Shown here one piece after another: positions 44,043-55,401 of a stretch of 64,000 bases of DNA (its first letter is position 1; every line of letters begins with the position of its first letter). The DNA lies in assembly GCF_036320965.1 (NCBI RefSeq), contig NC_092279.1:14451161-14515160 (forward strand). Reading direction: 5' to 3'. A program made the position numbers and the translations under genes. Below the pieces are notes generated by a model that worked only from the letters and a program-made list of their open reading frames with translations, did not search any database and was not told the origin of the DNA. Source of the stretch: Panulirus ornatus. Taxonomy: Eukaryota > Arthropoda > Malacostraca > Decapoda > Palinuridae.

Positions 44043-45506
44043 TCAACCCCGGTATACCACATCGCTCCAATTCACTCTATTCCTTGCCCTCCTTTCACCC
44101 TCCTGCATGTTCAGGCCCGGATCACACAAAATCTTTTTCACTCCATCTTTCCACCTCCAATTTGGTCTCCCTCTTCTCCTCGTTCCCTCCACCTCCGACA
44201 CATATATCCTCTTGGTCAATCTTTCCTCACTCATCCTCTCCATGTGCCCAAACCACTTCAAAACACCCTCTTCTGCTCTCTCAACCACGCTCTTTTTATT
44301 TCCACACATCTCTCTTACCCTTACGTTACTCACTCGATCAAACCACCTCACACCACACATTGTCCTCAAACATCTCATTTCCAGCACATCCATCCTCCTG
44401 CGCACAACTCTATCCATAGCCCACGCCTCGCAACCATACAACATTGTTGGAACCACTATTCCTTCAAACATACCCATTTTTGCTTTCCGAGATAATGTTC
44501 TCGACTTCCACACATTCTTCAAGGCCCCCAGAATTTTCGCCCCCTCCCCCACCCTATGATCCACTTCCGCTTCCATGGTTCCATCCGCTGCCAGATCCAC
44601 TCCCAGATATCTAAAACACTTCACTTCCTCCAGTTTTTCTCCATTCAAACTCACCTCCCAATTGACTTGACCCTCACCCCTACTGTACCTAATAACCTTG
44701 CTCTTATTCACATTTACTCTTAACTTTCTTCTTCCACACACTTTACCAAACTCAGTCACCAGCTTCTGCAGTTTCTCACATGAATCAGCCACCAGCGCTG
44801 TATCATCAGCGAACAACAACTGACTCACTTCCCAAGCTCTCTCATCCCCAACAGACTTCATACTTGCCCCTCTTTCCAAAACTCTTGCATTTACCTCCCT
44901 AACAACCCCATCCATAAACAAATTAAACAACCATGGAGACATCACACACCCCTGCCGCAAACCTACATTCACTGAGAACCAATCACTTTCCTCTCTTCCT
45001 ACACGTACACATGCCTTACATCCTCGATAAAAACTTTTCACTGCTTCTAACAACTTTCCTCCCACACCATATATTCTTAATACCTTCCACAGAGCATCTC
45101 TATCAACTCTATCATATGCCTTCTCCAGATCCATAAATGCTACATACAAATCCATTTGCTTTTCTAAGTATTTCTCACATACATTCTTCAAAGCAAACAC
45201 CTGATCCACACATCCTCTACCACTTCTGAAACCACACTGCTCTTCCCCAATCTGATGCTCTGTACATGCCTTCACCCTCTCAATCAATACCCTCCCATAT
45301 AATTTACCAGGAATACTCAACAAACTTATACCTCTGTAATTTGAGCACTCACTCTTATCCCCTTTGCCTTTGTACAATGGCACTATGCACGCATTCCGCC
45401 AATCCTCAGGCACCTCACCAAGAGTCATACATACATTAAATAACCTTACCAACCAGTCAACAATACAGTCACCCCCTTTTTTTAATAAATTCCACTGCAA
45501 TACCAT
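44043..45506 (-). pseudogene. LINE reverse transcriptase, main open frame
   Basis: An RNA-dependent DNA polymerase that copies the element at its target site. The 487-codon frame contains the YKGKGDKSECSNYRGISLL block (about residues 45-63) and RT motif A FMDLEKAYD (124-132, catalytic Asp 126). It also has motif B GLRQGCVMSPWLF (182-194), motif C FADD (232-235) and a carboxyl domain with FGHMERMSEERL and RRRGRPNWRWKDG. All catalytic residues are present. The Met at 45506 is not a true start: homology continues upstream in another frame (45469-45786), separated by one extra base in an A7 run. That is either a disabling mutation or a sequencing error. No endonuclease is present. Confidence 0.93.
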
Positions 45507-45786
45507 CCAAACCTGCTGCCTTGCCGGCTTTCATCTTCCGCAAAGCTTTCACTACCTCTTCTCTGTTTACCAAATCATTTTCCCTAACCCTCTCACTTTG
45601 CACACCACCTCGACCAAAACACCCTATATCTGCCACTCTATCATCAAACACATTCAACAAACCTTCAAAATACTCACTCCATCTCCTTCTCACATCACCA
45701 CTACTTGTTATCACCTCCCCATTTGCGCCCTTCACTGAAGTTCCCATTTGCTCCCTTGTCTTACGCACTTTATTTACCTCCTTCCA
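45469..45786 (-). pseudogene. LINE reverse transcriptase, amino-terminal segment (out of frame)
   Basis: The minus frame from the AT boundary reads [16 protein letters not shown], then [14 protein letters not shown] and [19 protein letters not shown] before a stop just past the A7 run. The WxEYFxxLLN and KAxGxDGI segments are the usual lead into LINE RT domains, so this is the upstream part of the frame at 44043-45506. The preceding codons to 46041 only translate (AT)n. Confidence 0.88.
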
Positions 45787-45787
45787 G

Positions 45788-45788
<1 letters not shown>

Positions 45789-45885
<97 letters not shown>

Positions 45886-45923
45886 CCCCACCATTCCTCC
45901 ACACACACACACATTATATATAT

Positions 45924-46013
<90 letters not shown>
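45789..46013. repeat. Two (AT)n tracts
   Basis: 45789-45882 and about 45916-46013, split by TTTTCCCCACCATTCC and a short CA run. They lie at the truncated 5' side of the LINE. Confidence 0.97.
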
Positions 46014-46014
<1 letters not shown>

Positions 46015-46203
46015 TAGCGTTTTTATCCACGACTTAAACATTTCACATTACCAGAGAAATGAACAGGATACATGCTGAGCGAGACGCACCAGTGGGGGTT
46101 GTTGAAAGACCCCTAAACTCTCTCCCTCACCAAGAAATTAAAAGTGACAACTTTTTTTTCTCTCTTTATCGGCGCAATTTTCGTCTTCCAACTTCCGGGA
46201 GAG

Positions 46204-46215
46204 AGAGATAGATAA

Positions 46216-46301
<86 letters not shown>
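46204..46301. repeat. (GATA)n then (GA)n
   Basis: About seven GATA-type units lead into about 33 GA units, the same arrangement as at 13264-13457. Confidence 0.97.
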
Positions 46302-46304
<3 letters not shown>

Positions 46305-46865
46305 CTTAGTATCATCATTATCATGTAATTATCTTGAAAGTACATCAAAAGAGCATCAAATTACAGAATGATCTCTCTTCCGGGAGTTTATAGGTTTCAA
46401 AGTCTATTACTGTAGTTTCTGAAGCTGTTCAGTTTAGCCTGGCTTTAATTAGGACGTCTGTCCACGGCTGGAGCCTCTGTAACAGAAATACATAAACAAA
46501 TAAATAAATTAATAAGCTGCATTTGCTGGATGGTAAACACTGGGTTGCCAGACATCGCCGCCGGACAATTTGTTACAGTAGGCCAGGTGTGTGGGTTGGG
46601 ATGGGGGCCAAGCAGGCAGGTGTGTGCGCACCACCTCCACTACCAGGTGTATGGTGGGATGGGGCAGCCCCACCACCAGGTGTAGTGCCTGGCTGCTTGC
46701 CTCAGAACACCGCCTGATGAACGAACCCCAGGTCCACTTCACACATTAGAGAGAGTGCGTGAGTGCGTGCGTACGTAGGCTGGCACGCACCCAGCTGGTC
46801 AGTCCCAGTACTACCACTGCCAAAAAGACGAAACCTGACTTGGTACATGCACTCACTGGGGCCTT
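46305..46865. other. Unassigned sequence
   Basis: CCACCACCAGGTGTA-type segments are repeated near 46630-46690. No gene recognised. Confidence 0.4.
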
Positions 46866-46870
46866 GGAGC

Positions 46871-46871
<1 letters not shown>

Positions 46872-46912
<41 letters not shown>
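46872..46912. repeat. (GT)n microsatellite
   Basis: About 20 GT units. Confidence 0.97.
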
Positions 46913-46916
<4 letters not shown>

Positions 46917-47155
46917 CTTACCAGGTTTATCATGGCTTCAATTAACTGTGCACGAAAAGACGTCCCTTATTAACAAAGGTGAAGAGCCGTGTTAACACCC
47001 CAGGCAACAGCCAGGCTGGTGTCGTAGTAACGCAGCAATGATGAAAATGAATTCCCCCGTGGTTTTCCAGTCTCCCTTTAGGCCTTGACACGAGGCAAAG
47101 CTGAGGAGAATATGCCCAGGATGACGACCAGTGTCACTCTGTAGATGTCGCCAGG

Positions 47156-47195
47156 TTGGTAGGTAGGTAAGTAAATAGGTAGGTAGGTAAGTCGA
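47156..47195. repeat. (GGTA)n tetranucleotide repeat
   Basis: GGTAGGTAGGTAAGTAAATA type, about nine imperfect units. Confidence 0.9.
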
Positions 47196-47199
47196 GAGG

Positions 47200-47860
47200 T
47201 GTAAGTATACACATCAAAGCGACCTGCCTACCGTCACCTTCACTTTGTATACACATGACAAAATTAACCTACTGTTTTCTGGGAATGAGATGAAGCTAGG
47301 GGGACGATGCGTTCATCACCGTGTTCCATACTGCTCTGACATACAAACGACTTAAGTCGATTTCAGGGCATTAACGATCAAGGAAGGAATCCCACACAAA
47401 TGGTTTTCTTTCCCTAGGATGACCATTATACTAATTACTTCGTGGGTGACAGGGTTTGCGTCGAGGTGTGGCGCGTGTTTAGATTAATTACCGAAGAGGT
47501 ATTTGTCATCCGAACGATGAAAAGTAGAATCCTTTGTCCTCTTGTCCAGCAAGGAGGAGGAGGAGGTCCCTCTGTCATCGCGGGCACGTCTGGTGCTCCC
47601 ACCAACGCTGGCATCACCAGACTGGCTGGCTGCGCTCGCCTCCTTCCTCCCCAGCGGCACATGGCCGACAGTGGGAAACACTTTTCTCGTGAAGGTATAT
47701 ATATATTCCTCTATCGCGCCCAATCTATCACGTGCCATGACGCCGCCTCGCGTCCACCCTTAAGGTCTCCCGTTGGATGTCATGTTGGATGCGCCAGCCC
47801 CTGCCTGGAGAGCGGTGAGGGAGAGGATCATGGGTTCCTGGTTCAGGAGGGGAATTCAGA
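47200..47860. other. Unassigned sequence with a 163-codon frame
   Basis: A plus frame at 47442-47933 is free of simple repeats, but the opposite strand is open too and no motif is recognised. Not called as a gene. Confidence 0.3.
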
Positions 47861-47861
47861 G

Positions 47862-47995
47862 TGTAAATCCCGATTCGCGCGAGTAATCCCTTTCCCGCAT
47901 GCTCTTTTGCCTGTAAAATCGCGTTTCGCGTAGAGTAATCCCTTCCGGTTTGTTGTTTTGGCTGTAAAATCGCATTTCGCGTAATCCCTTCCCAC
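47862..47995. repeat. ~57-bp tandem repeat, 2.5 copies
   Basis: TGTAAAATCGCGTTTCGCGT and AGTAATCCCTTCC recur, with CpG-rich ATCGCGTTTCGCG cores. Confidence 0.85.
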
Positions 47996-47999
47996 ATCA

Positions 48000-48905
48000 T
48001 CTGGGTCATGGGGGCCAGTTGACGTACAACGTTCCGCGAGTGGTCTCTTGAGACGGTGTGCCGTGGGTAGTTCGAGCATCCTTGTGAACGCCCTGGTATA
48101 ATCGGTCCCTCCACGAGATAGGTCAAATCCCTCCCCTCAAAACCTACAATTCACCGCATCCTCAACTTTGGCTTCGGGTAAACGCAGTGTCTCCCCCCCT
48201 TGGATTCACCGCTCCGTCATCTTTAAAATGGTGCCACGATCTTTGGAATTCCCTCACTCCAGCCATCCATCCCTGAACCTAAACACGAGCGGCAGCAGCT
48301 GCTACACTGTGGGTTTGACCACATAGGAGCATCCGTGGGTATACGACGCTGTGACCCGCGTACGACCCAGCCACCCTACGCTACCAGCACCATCTTGTAC
48401 GATGAACCTCCGCCGTTTTCTAAACCAAGAATAAAATAACAGCTCCTTAAAAAAAAGAAAAAAAAATGTTCTTTAATCCAGTGAATATATTTTTTTTTTT
48501 TTAATGAAAACGAAAGTAATGAAAATCACCAAAGGTACGAAGCTATACATTCCCGGACACGTACGAACTCATAAACTGCCTCGGTTTTATCAAAGGAAAT
48601 TACAAATCTAAATTATGTTTAAATTCTCAATACTGTTTATTTTATTCTGATAGTTTTAACTGGGAGATAATACTTAAAGCATTTTTTTCAAGGTTTCAGA
48701 GACACTAATACACAACACCCTCATGGCACTGACTGAAATCAGAATCGACCACAGATTTCAGGTTTTCATAAGACGGCTTTAAAGGCCATTTAAAAACCAG
48801 CAAGTACCATTTCTCACAACCTTACGGTCTCTACGCAAATTAATGCCTTTTTTCTCTCTATAAGAACGACTGTGTTCACCGCAACGCTGAGTAACCCACG
48901 GACTG
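48000..48905. other. Unassigned sequence
   Basis: About 900 bp, GC-richer at left and AT-rich at right. Nothing recognised. Confidence 0.4.
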
Positions 48906-48906
48906 A

Positions 48907-48909
<3 letters not shown>

Positions 48910-48968
<59 letters not shown>
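48910..48968. repeat. (TA)n microsatellite
   Basis: About 29 TA units. Confidence 0.97.
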
Positions 48969-48972
<4 letters not shown>

Positions 48973-49053
48973 AGTGCGAAACCCTGAAATTTCATTACGA
49001 ATCCCTGAAACACCAGCGCGAAACCCTGAAATATTAGTGCGAAACCCTGATAT
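48969..49053. repeat. ~27-bp tandem repeat, 3 copies
   Basis: CCAGTGCGAAACCCTGAAAT units follow the TA tract directly. Confidence 0.85.
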
Positions 49054-49315
49054 AACATCTTCAAGTTTTCCTTGCTTATTTCCGTCTCAGCTGCGAGTGT
49101 TGAGGTGATATACGCTAATTGTTCACGTCACGTCCACAGCAACACACAACATTCACGCGCCATTTGAAGTTGAGGGAAAAAAACTTTTTTATGGATAATT
49201 TTCTTAATTGTCTGTCCAATTAGTATCGTTCACTATCGTCCTTTATTCTATATGAAGTATTTTAGTAAGCAATGTATTTGTTTGTGTCGTTTTATATTTT
49301 CTTCCCTCTGCGATG

Positions 49316-49690
49316 CCTTGAACACGACTGTGCTACCTTCGAGCACGACGGTTCGACCCTCGAACACGACGGCACGACCCTCGAGCACGACGGTTCGAGC
49401 CTCGAGCACGACGGTTCGAGCCTCGAGCACGACGGCACGACCCTTGAGCACGACGGTACGACCCTCGAGCACGACGGCACGACCCTTGAGCACGACGGTT
49501 CGACCCTCGAGCACGACGGTTCGACCCTCGAGCACGACGGCACGACCCTCGAGCACGACGGTTCGACCCTCGAGCACGACGGTTCGACCCTCGAGCACGA
49601 CGGCACGACCCTTGAGCACGACGGTACGACCCTTGAGCACGACGGTACGACCCTCGAGCACGACGGTACGACCCTCCAGCACTAGAGTAC
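49316..49690. repeat. 21-bp minisatellite, about 18 copies
   Basis: Unit GAGCACGACGGTACGACCC plus TC or TT. Variation is limited to GGTT/GGTA/GGCA and CTC/CTT. At seven codons it keeps several frames open on both strands. Single or double copies of the same motif occur at about 16262, 52455 and 56875. Confidence 0.96.
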
Positions 49691-49855
49691 GACTGCTACT
49701 TTGGTAATGAAGGCTGGGCTATCGCACGTAAAACGTTGGAACCGTACCTTCTTCTGCAGGAGATCGAACCATTGTCTTCAAGGGTGTTCTGACATGGTTC
49801 GCTCCCATCGCTGGTCTTGCTTACAAGTCGCTTCAAACCCACTCTATGGTCTCTG

Positions 49856-49856
<1 letters not shown>

Positions 49857-49894
<38 letters not shown>
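49857..49894. repeat. (CA)n microsatellite
   Basis: About 19 CA units. Confidence 0.97.
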
Positions 49895-49896
<2 letters not shown>

Positions 49897-50199
49897 GCAT
49901 CACCATAGTCTTAAACCACCCCTGGGAACACAGTCGGTGGTCCCTCCCGGACCCTGTCCCGTACATGGTCCCCTGGGCACGTCTCTAGCCCCTCTCTCTG
50001 TGAGGCACAGGAAATAAAGACCTGCCACTGAATTACGTAACATTCCTCCTCATGTACGTCACGAGTATTAACATCCTGCTGATTTCCTAATATACCCAGA
50101 CGAATTATCTTGGTAACACGATATATATATGTACGTTATAAGAGTAAAGATAAATGGAAGTAACGCGAAGATTTCGCGTCATCTGTCGTAGTTCCATGG

Positions 50200-50760
50200 C
50201 GCGGTGCAGCAGGCGTGTGCCACTCGCAGGTAACTGTCACGCGGCAGAGACCACCTCAGAGCGTCCTCCACGAACAAGTGTCACGTGACGTCACCTGAAC
50301 GTGTGGGTTCGGGTACTCCAGCCCAGAGCCGTGTGACACACCTGCTCAGCACCCAGCTCGCGGCGGGGAGAAGGAGGAGGAGCAGGAGGAGGAGCAGGAG
50401 TTTAAAAAAGCAGCTTTCCCCGATGCCTCCCCCCCCCCCATCCCCGGGGGGGGGTCAAGAGGAGGGGAAGGGAGGTGGGAGGGAGGGAGGGAGGGAGGGA
50501 GGGAGGCACTAGTGCCAGGCAGGGCCACAACAAGTCAACTCCGGCGCCTGGCACTCAGTGTCTGTTCGGCCGCAGCAGCGCTCGCACGCCGCCCGTGTGT
50601 CTCTCTGGCATCATCACGCGCCGCCCTCACTGCATCCTTACCCACCCCCCGCCCAGCCCAGCCCAGCCCGCGCGAGGTGCTAGTGCCGCTCGTAGTGCCG
50701 CCGTCGTCGCCACCCTCACGAGGATGACACTGCCTCCTCCCAGCCATGACCAGCCCTTCC
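50200..50760 (+). promoter_or_regulatory. GC-rich promoter-like region
   Basis: GC-rich, CpG-containing and free of long microsatellites, unlike its surroundings. CACGTG (50282-50287) overlaps TGACGTCA (50286-50293), and CACCTG follows at 50292-50297. A TCAGT initiator-like element lies near 50555. A polypurine (GGGA)n stretch lies at 50463-50506. This could be the 5' region of a gene on the plus strand, but no first coding exon could be identified. Confidence 0.25.
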
Positions 50761-51134
50761 TCTCAAGGGGGAAAAATAAATAAATAAATGAGGAGGAACG
50801 TTTTTAAACAATCATCATCATCATCAATTAGTTCGACGTACTTGAAGCACTTAGTTGTCTCAGTTTCATAAAACGACTTATTCTGGCTGGAAGTGAAGAA
50901 TGATGACTCAGTTCGCCTCTGTATGAGAGATAATATCCTATGCGCGGGAACACGCACTGAGACGGGGCAGTGGGCCCAGGAGAGAGAGAGCGCCAGCGAG
51001 ATAACGTTCCCGAGGTGTGAGTAGGTCGGGTCGGGTCGGGTCGGGAGGTGCCGATGACCACACACTCTTACCTTACCATGGTACTACCCGACGCCGACAC
51101 GTCCTCTCCTCTCCACATTCCTTGAGTCAGGCAA

Positions 51135-51300
51135 GCAGCAAAGGGGGGAAGGAAGAGGAGGAAGAGGAGGAGGAGGAGGAGGAGGAGGAGGAGGAGGAGG
51201 AGGAGGAGGAGTAGAGGCGGCGGCGGAGAACGAGGTGGAGGAGGTGGAGGAAGAGGAGGAGAGGGAGGGGGAAGGTGAGGAGAGAACTAGAGGGAAGAGA
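51135..51300. repeat. (GGA)n/(GAGGTG)n purine tract
   Basis: About 20 GGA triplets at 51148-51212, then mixed purine repeats to 51300. Frames read poly-Glu or poly-Ser. Confidence 0.93.
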
Positions 51301-51507
51301 GAGGGGGTCGAGAGAGGTATCAAAACAACGACCCGCCCTCCTCCCCCTTGTGGAACGGACGGCAGGTAGTGTCCGTCCGGTCGACGTGTTCGAGTCTGTC
51401 CTGGTCGACGTGTGCGAGTCTGTCCTGGTCGACGTGCGTGAGGACCATGCTGGCCTGAGGACCACAACCACCACCACCGCCACTCGTCACCTGGCCTGCA
51501 TCCCAAG
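51280..51507 (+). other. Possible coding exon with 24-bp repeat
   Basis: The plus frame reads RTAGSVRPVDVFESVLVDVC then ESVLVDVREDHAGLRTTTT. The VDV(F/C)ESVL repeat comes from three 24-bp units at 51379-51440 (GTCGACGTGTGCGAGTCTGT). A consensus-like 5' splice site CAAGTAAGT lies at about 51505. It lies just downstream of the GC-rich promoter-like region. No family is recognised, and the upstream frame is purine repeat. Low confidence. Confidence 0.18.
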
Positions 51508-51623
51508 TAAGTCAACCCCACGAGCCAACAACCCACAACCCTCCCTCCCTACCCCTACGAACCATAGCTTTGAATCGCCATTTTCCAAAGTGATGGAAAA
51601 CCTTTTCTCCAAGGAATTAATCC

Positions 51624-52262
51624 AGAATGATAACACCAGTGCAAGTTCTGCTCCACGAATGATGACACCTGTATAAGTTCTGCTCCACGAATGATAACAC
51701 CAGTATAAGTTTTTACTTCACAAATAACACCAGTGCAAGTTCTGCTCCACGAATGATAACACCAGTATAAGTTTTCACTTCACAAATAACACCAGAATAA
51801 GTTTCCACTTCACGAATGATAACACCAGTATAAGTTTCCACTTCACAAATAACACCAGTATAAGTTTTACTCCTCGAATATCAACACCATTAAAAGTTTT
51901 GCTTTACGAATTATAACACCAGTTCAAGTTTCTCGTCATCAATGATAACACCAGTATAAGTCTGACTTCACGAATTATTACACAAGTATTAGTTTTATTT
52001 CACGAATCATAAAACCAGAATAAGTTTAACTTCACTGGTTATAAAAAGTACGTTTCACTTCACGAACGATAACACCAGTATAAATTCTGCTTCGCGAATG
52101 ATAATACAACGTAAATTTCACTTCACGAATTATAACACCAGTACAACTTTTGCTTCACAGATCATAACACCAGTATAAGTTTCACCTCACGAATGATAAC
52201 ACCAGTATAAGTTTCACCTCACGAATGATAACACCAGTAAAAGTTTCACGTCACGAATTCGT
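51624..52262. repeat. 32-bp minisatellite, degenerate, about 19 copies
   Basis: GAATGATAACACCAGTATAA then GTTTCACTTCAC. Divergence is high throughout, so the array is old. Confidence 0.9.
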
Positions 52263-52454
52263 GCCACAAAAGACATATGAAAGAGAGGACGCTACTTTCA
52301 GAAGCTTCGACCGAAAATAGCAACGAGTAAGGGAGTTCGTGTCAACTCTACGTGGCTCAGGTCGATTTCATCTTCGCTAGATATTGAAAAAAAAAAAAGA
52401 GAAGAAAAACGCAAAAGAAACATCGACTTAATAAAGTCCTGCAGTTATTACGGC

Positions 52455-52535
52455 CTTGAGTACGACGGCACGACGATGACCAAGGCTTCCACCGTCGTAC
52501 GTCGTGCCTAGGTGTCGTACCGTCGTGCTTTCAAT
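52455..52535. repeat. Dispersed copies of the 21-bp motif
   Basis: GAGTACGACGGCACGACG and, inverted, GTCGTACCGTCGTGC are close to the 49316 array unit. Here they lie in head-to-head arrangement. Confidence 0.75.
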
Positions 52536-52915
52536 GTACTTAAAAAAAAAGAAAAAAAAAAGAAACGCACATCTTTCCCAAACACTTCAGAGACGTCCAT
52601 CACATCGGGTATTTAGGCGTGCCATAGCGCCCCTCCACGGCAACTGACGCCAGACTTGGCGAATATAACGGGTATTACAGTCTGTTGAAGGGAGCGGCCG
52701 CTTGGCTGGCGTCCCCCTGGAGTCGCGAGAAACGGAGAAAATATTGGCGCCGAGGCCATCTCATCCGGAAGGTCGGTCTCCCCCCCCCTCCCCCCAACCT
52801 CCTGGCTCATAACGGCAAATGGCAATGACCGGGATAATCTGGTCCCTCCCCACCCCCCCCCCACCCTCCCGCGATCCTGGCTCACTCACGTCTTACTTCC
52901 TCATTCTAACTTTTC

Positions 52916-53066
52916 TCTTCTTCTTCTTCTTCTTCTTCTTCTTCTTCTTCTTCTTCTTCTTCTTCTTTTTCTTCTTCTTCTTCTCCTTCTTCTTCTTCTT
53001 CTTGTCCTTCTTCTTCTTCTTCTTCTTCTTCTTCTTCTTCTTCTTCTTCTTCTTCTTCTTCTTCGT
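52916..53066. repeat. (CTT)n/(TTC)n trinucleotide tract
   Basis: About 150 bp of TTC with a few interruptions (TTTTTC, TCC, GTCC). It could form triplex (GAA/TTC) DNA. Confidence 0.97.
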
Positions 53067-53635
53067 CTTCTTCACAACAGCTGACGAAGCTAATTCTTTC
53101 CTCATGCAGACATTGAAGGATATGATTCATTCTTGAGGTTATTAAGAGAAAACCGAGATAGTATCTTTTTTTCTTCATACTTCTGAGAACAGTCGTTTTC
53201 TCTGCATTCAAATGTAAAATCACTGTAAAGAAAGGGATGCTGGGTATGTAAATGAGTGGTCTGTGGCGTCTTATAACTTCATGGAGCACGGAGGTGTGGT
53301 CTGTGTACGTGCACTGTCTATAAGACCCTTCCCTACATCCAGTCCCGGGGGTCCTTCTACAGACCAGGGGGTCCTGACCAGCCACTAATTCGCAGGTCCC
53401 CGACCAACAATTGAGAACAGGTGGTGTCCTAATGACCTGTCAACTGGGCGACTCTGAGTACTTACTGAACTACCATCCTAACCACCTGCTGACATGAGGG
53501 TCACTAAACCACCTACTCAGTTGTAGAAGCTCTGGCCCTGCATGTCTGACCGAGCCGAACTCGAGGCGGTCAGCACCCACACATCAGAGTGGCTCAGCGA
53601 CAAGATCCTGACCACCTGCCAGGTAGGAGATCAGA

Positions 53636-54121
53636 ATCCACTGATGAAGTGGAGACCTAATCATCCACTGATCAAGTGAGGAGGACCTAAATCATCCACT
53701 GATCAAGTGGGGAGGACCTAATCATCCACTGATCAAGTGGGGAGGACCTAATCATCCACTGATCAAGTGGGAGGACCTAATCATCCACTGATCAAGTGGG
53801 AGGACCTAATCATCCACTGATCAAGTGGGGAGGACCTAATCATCCACTGATCAAGTGGGGAGGACCTAATCATCCACTGATCAAGTGGGGAGGACCTAAT
53901 CATCCACTGATCAAGTGGGAGGACCTAATCATCCACTGATCAAGTGGGGAGGACCTAATCATCCACTGATCAAGTGAGGAGGACCTAATCATCCACTGAT
54001 CAAGTGAGGAGAACCTAATCATCCACTGATCAAGTGGGGAGGACCTAATCATCCACTGATCAAGTGGGGAGGACCTAATCATCCACTGATCAAGTGGGGA
54101 GGACCTAATCATCCACTGATC
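53636..54121. repeat. 30-bp minisatellite, about 16 copies
   Basis: GGACCTAATCATCCACTGAT then CAAGTGGGGA, with 29-bp variants lacking one G. Frames on the minus strand read MIRSSPLDQW repeats by chance. Confidence 0.95.
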
Positions 54122-54129
54122 TGCACATG

Positions 54130-54514
54130 GGGTGAGGGTGGACGTGGGGCCGCTCTAATCGCCTACTGTCATATGAGGTAGGAGTTAAAGGGTACACCAC
54201 CGACACAATACTATGTTTACGACCTCGCCACACGCCACAACCCTCCCACTGGAGATAACATATACATATTCGTAATTTGCATTACGCAATTAGCCTAAAT
54301 CTGTAAAATACATTGTGCCATTTTCTTTTCTTTTTCGAGAAAAGAACGAAGGGGCTGGGATAGAGAAATGTAATGAGGAGGAGAGGAGGTGATGTGAGAG
54401 TATTGGAATATGTTGATGACACACAGACACACACACACAAACGCTGGAAACAAACTGCTTGGTGTTTGTGTAGATCCCTCCCCAGTGGTAGATATTTTCC
54501 CTCGTTTTATTCTG

Positions 54515-54515
<1 letters not shown>
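54130..54515. other. Unassigned sequence
   Basis: Nothing recognised beyond a short CA run near 54421-54439. Confidence 0.4.

Positions 54516-54520
<5 letters not shown>

Positions 54521-54566
<46 letters not shown>
54521..54566. repeat. (GT)n microsatellite
   Basis: 23 GT units. Confidence 0.97.
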
Positions 54567-54567
<1 letters not shown>

Positions 54568-54705
54568 ACTGGACGAGAGTAGGTCAAGGACCCTCATCAT
54601 CATACTACATCTTCCGCTTGTCTTCCGTCTTACCCCTCTTCTCCCCTCCTGGTGCCCCTCTTCTCTCTCCCCACCTCTTTCCAGTCACCTCCGAACTACT
54701 CTCCC

Positions 54706-54860
54706 CTGCCCCAACCACCTCCCCTCAACCATCACCCCCTAGTAGTCCCAACCACCTCCCCTCAACCACTACCCCGAGTAGTCCCAACCACTAGACTTCG
54801 TAGTCCCAACCACCTCCTCCTACAACTACCCTATCCCAACCACATCCCTGCACCAACTAC
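54706..54860. repeat. ~43-bp C-rich tandem repeat, 3-4 copies
   Basis: CCCAACCACCTCCCCTCAAC and TAGTAGTCCCAACCAC recur with shortening copies. Confidence 0.85.
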
Positions 54861-55088
54861 ACCTCCCGTGCCCCTGCCCTGCCCCAGCACACCAGCAGGA
54901 GCAGGTCCTCCTCCCCAACACTCAGCGTCCGTCCCTCGGGGCAGGGCAGCCGGGGGGAAAAGAAAAAGTTTCTCTTTTGCAAAAGACGAAACTCAAGGGA
55001 CACACACAAACACACCGTTTAGGACGACAGCCTGGCCACCTCTGGACGATAGCTGCCTGGTTACCTGAGGACGACTGCCTCACCCTTG

Positions 55089-55091
<3 letters not shown>

Positions 55092-55133
<42 letters not shown>
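55092..55133. repeat. (AT)n microsatellite
   Basis: About 21 AT units. Confidence 0.97.
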
Positions 55134-55136
<3 letters not shown>

Positions 55137-55320
55137 ATGTAACTCTTGGACCCGTTTTTTTATGAAGGTCCTCCAGCTCAGGGGCAGCACTTAACGCAAC
55201 AGCTGGAAAACACGAGGGTCCTCCACGACACTGTACTCTTTTCCGTCCACTGAGGAAGACGCAGCCGCTAGAGAGGCGACTTCCACTCTCGCGATGCCAT
55301 CACTTGCGGCCAGAGTTACA

Positions 55321-55398
<78 letters not shown>
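55321..55398. repeat. (AT)n microsatellite
   Basis: About 39 units with one ACAT interruption. Confidence 0.97.

Positions 55399-55399
<1 letters not shown>

Positions 55400-55401
<2 letters not shown>

Larger units (their letters stand above)
43857..45790 (-). mobile_element. 5'-truncated LINE, copy 2 (longest)
   Basis: About 1.93 kb of non-LTR retrotransposon. It holds nearly the whole reverse-transcriptase domain, a ~180-bp 3' UTR with CTTGCGCTACCTCGCAAACG and CGGGAG near the end, and an A/(AT)n tail. The 5' end stops at (AT)n at 45790, so any endonuclease and first frame are missing. It is about 99% identical by eye to copy 1 where they overlap. A microsatellite-type tail and the terminal RRRGRPNWRW segment fit RTE- or CR1-type LINEs, but I cannot fix the clade. 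I recall closely similar RTs as abundant in decapod genomes. Confidence 0.95.

Noticed and set aside
45700..46041. Frames of Tyr-Ile repeats upstream of the LINE
   Set aside because: They translate (AT)n; only the part from about 45786 downward is LINE sequence.
47442..47933. 163-codon plus frame
   Set aside because: Opposite strand is open as well, it crosses into a CpG-rich tandem repeat, and no domain is recognised.
52819..53385. Poly-Phe, poly-Lys and poly-Glu frames
   Set aside because: Translation of a TTC/GAA trinucleotide tract.
53636..54121. CRISPR-like regular repeats
   Set aside because: Units are contiguous with no unique spacers, and the sequence is eukaryotic in character; these are minisatellites.
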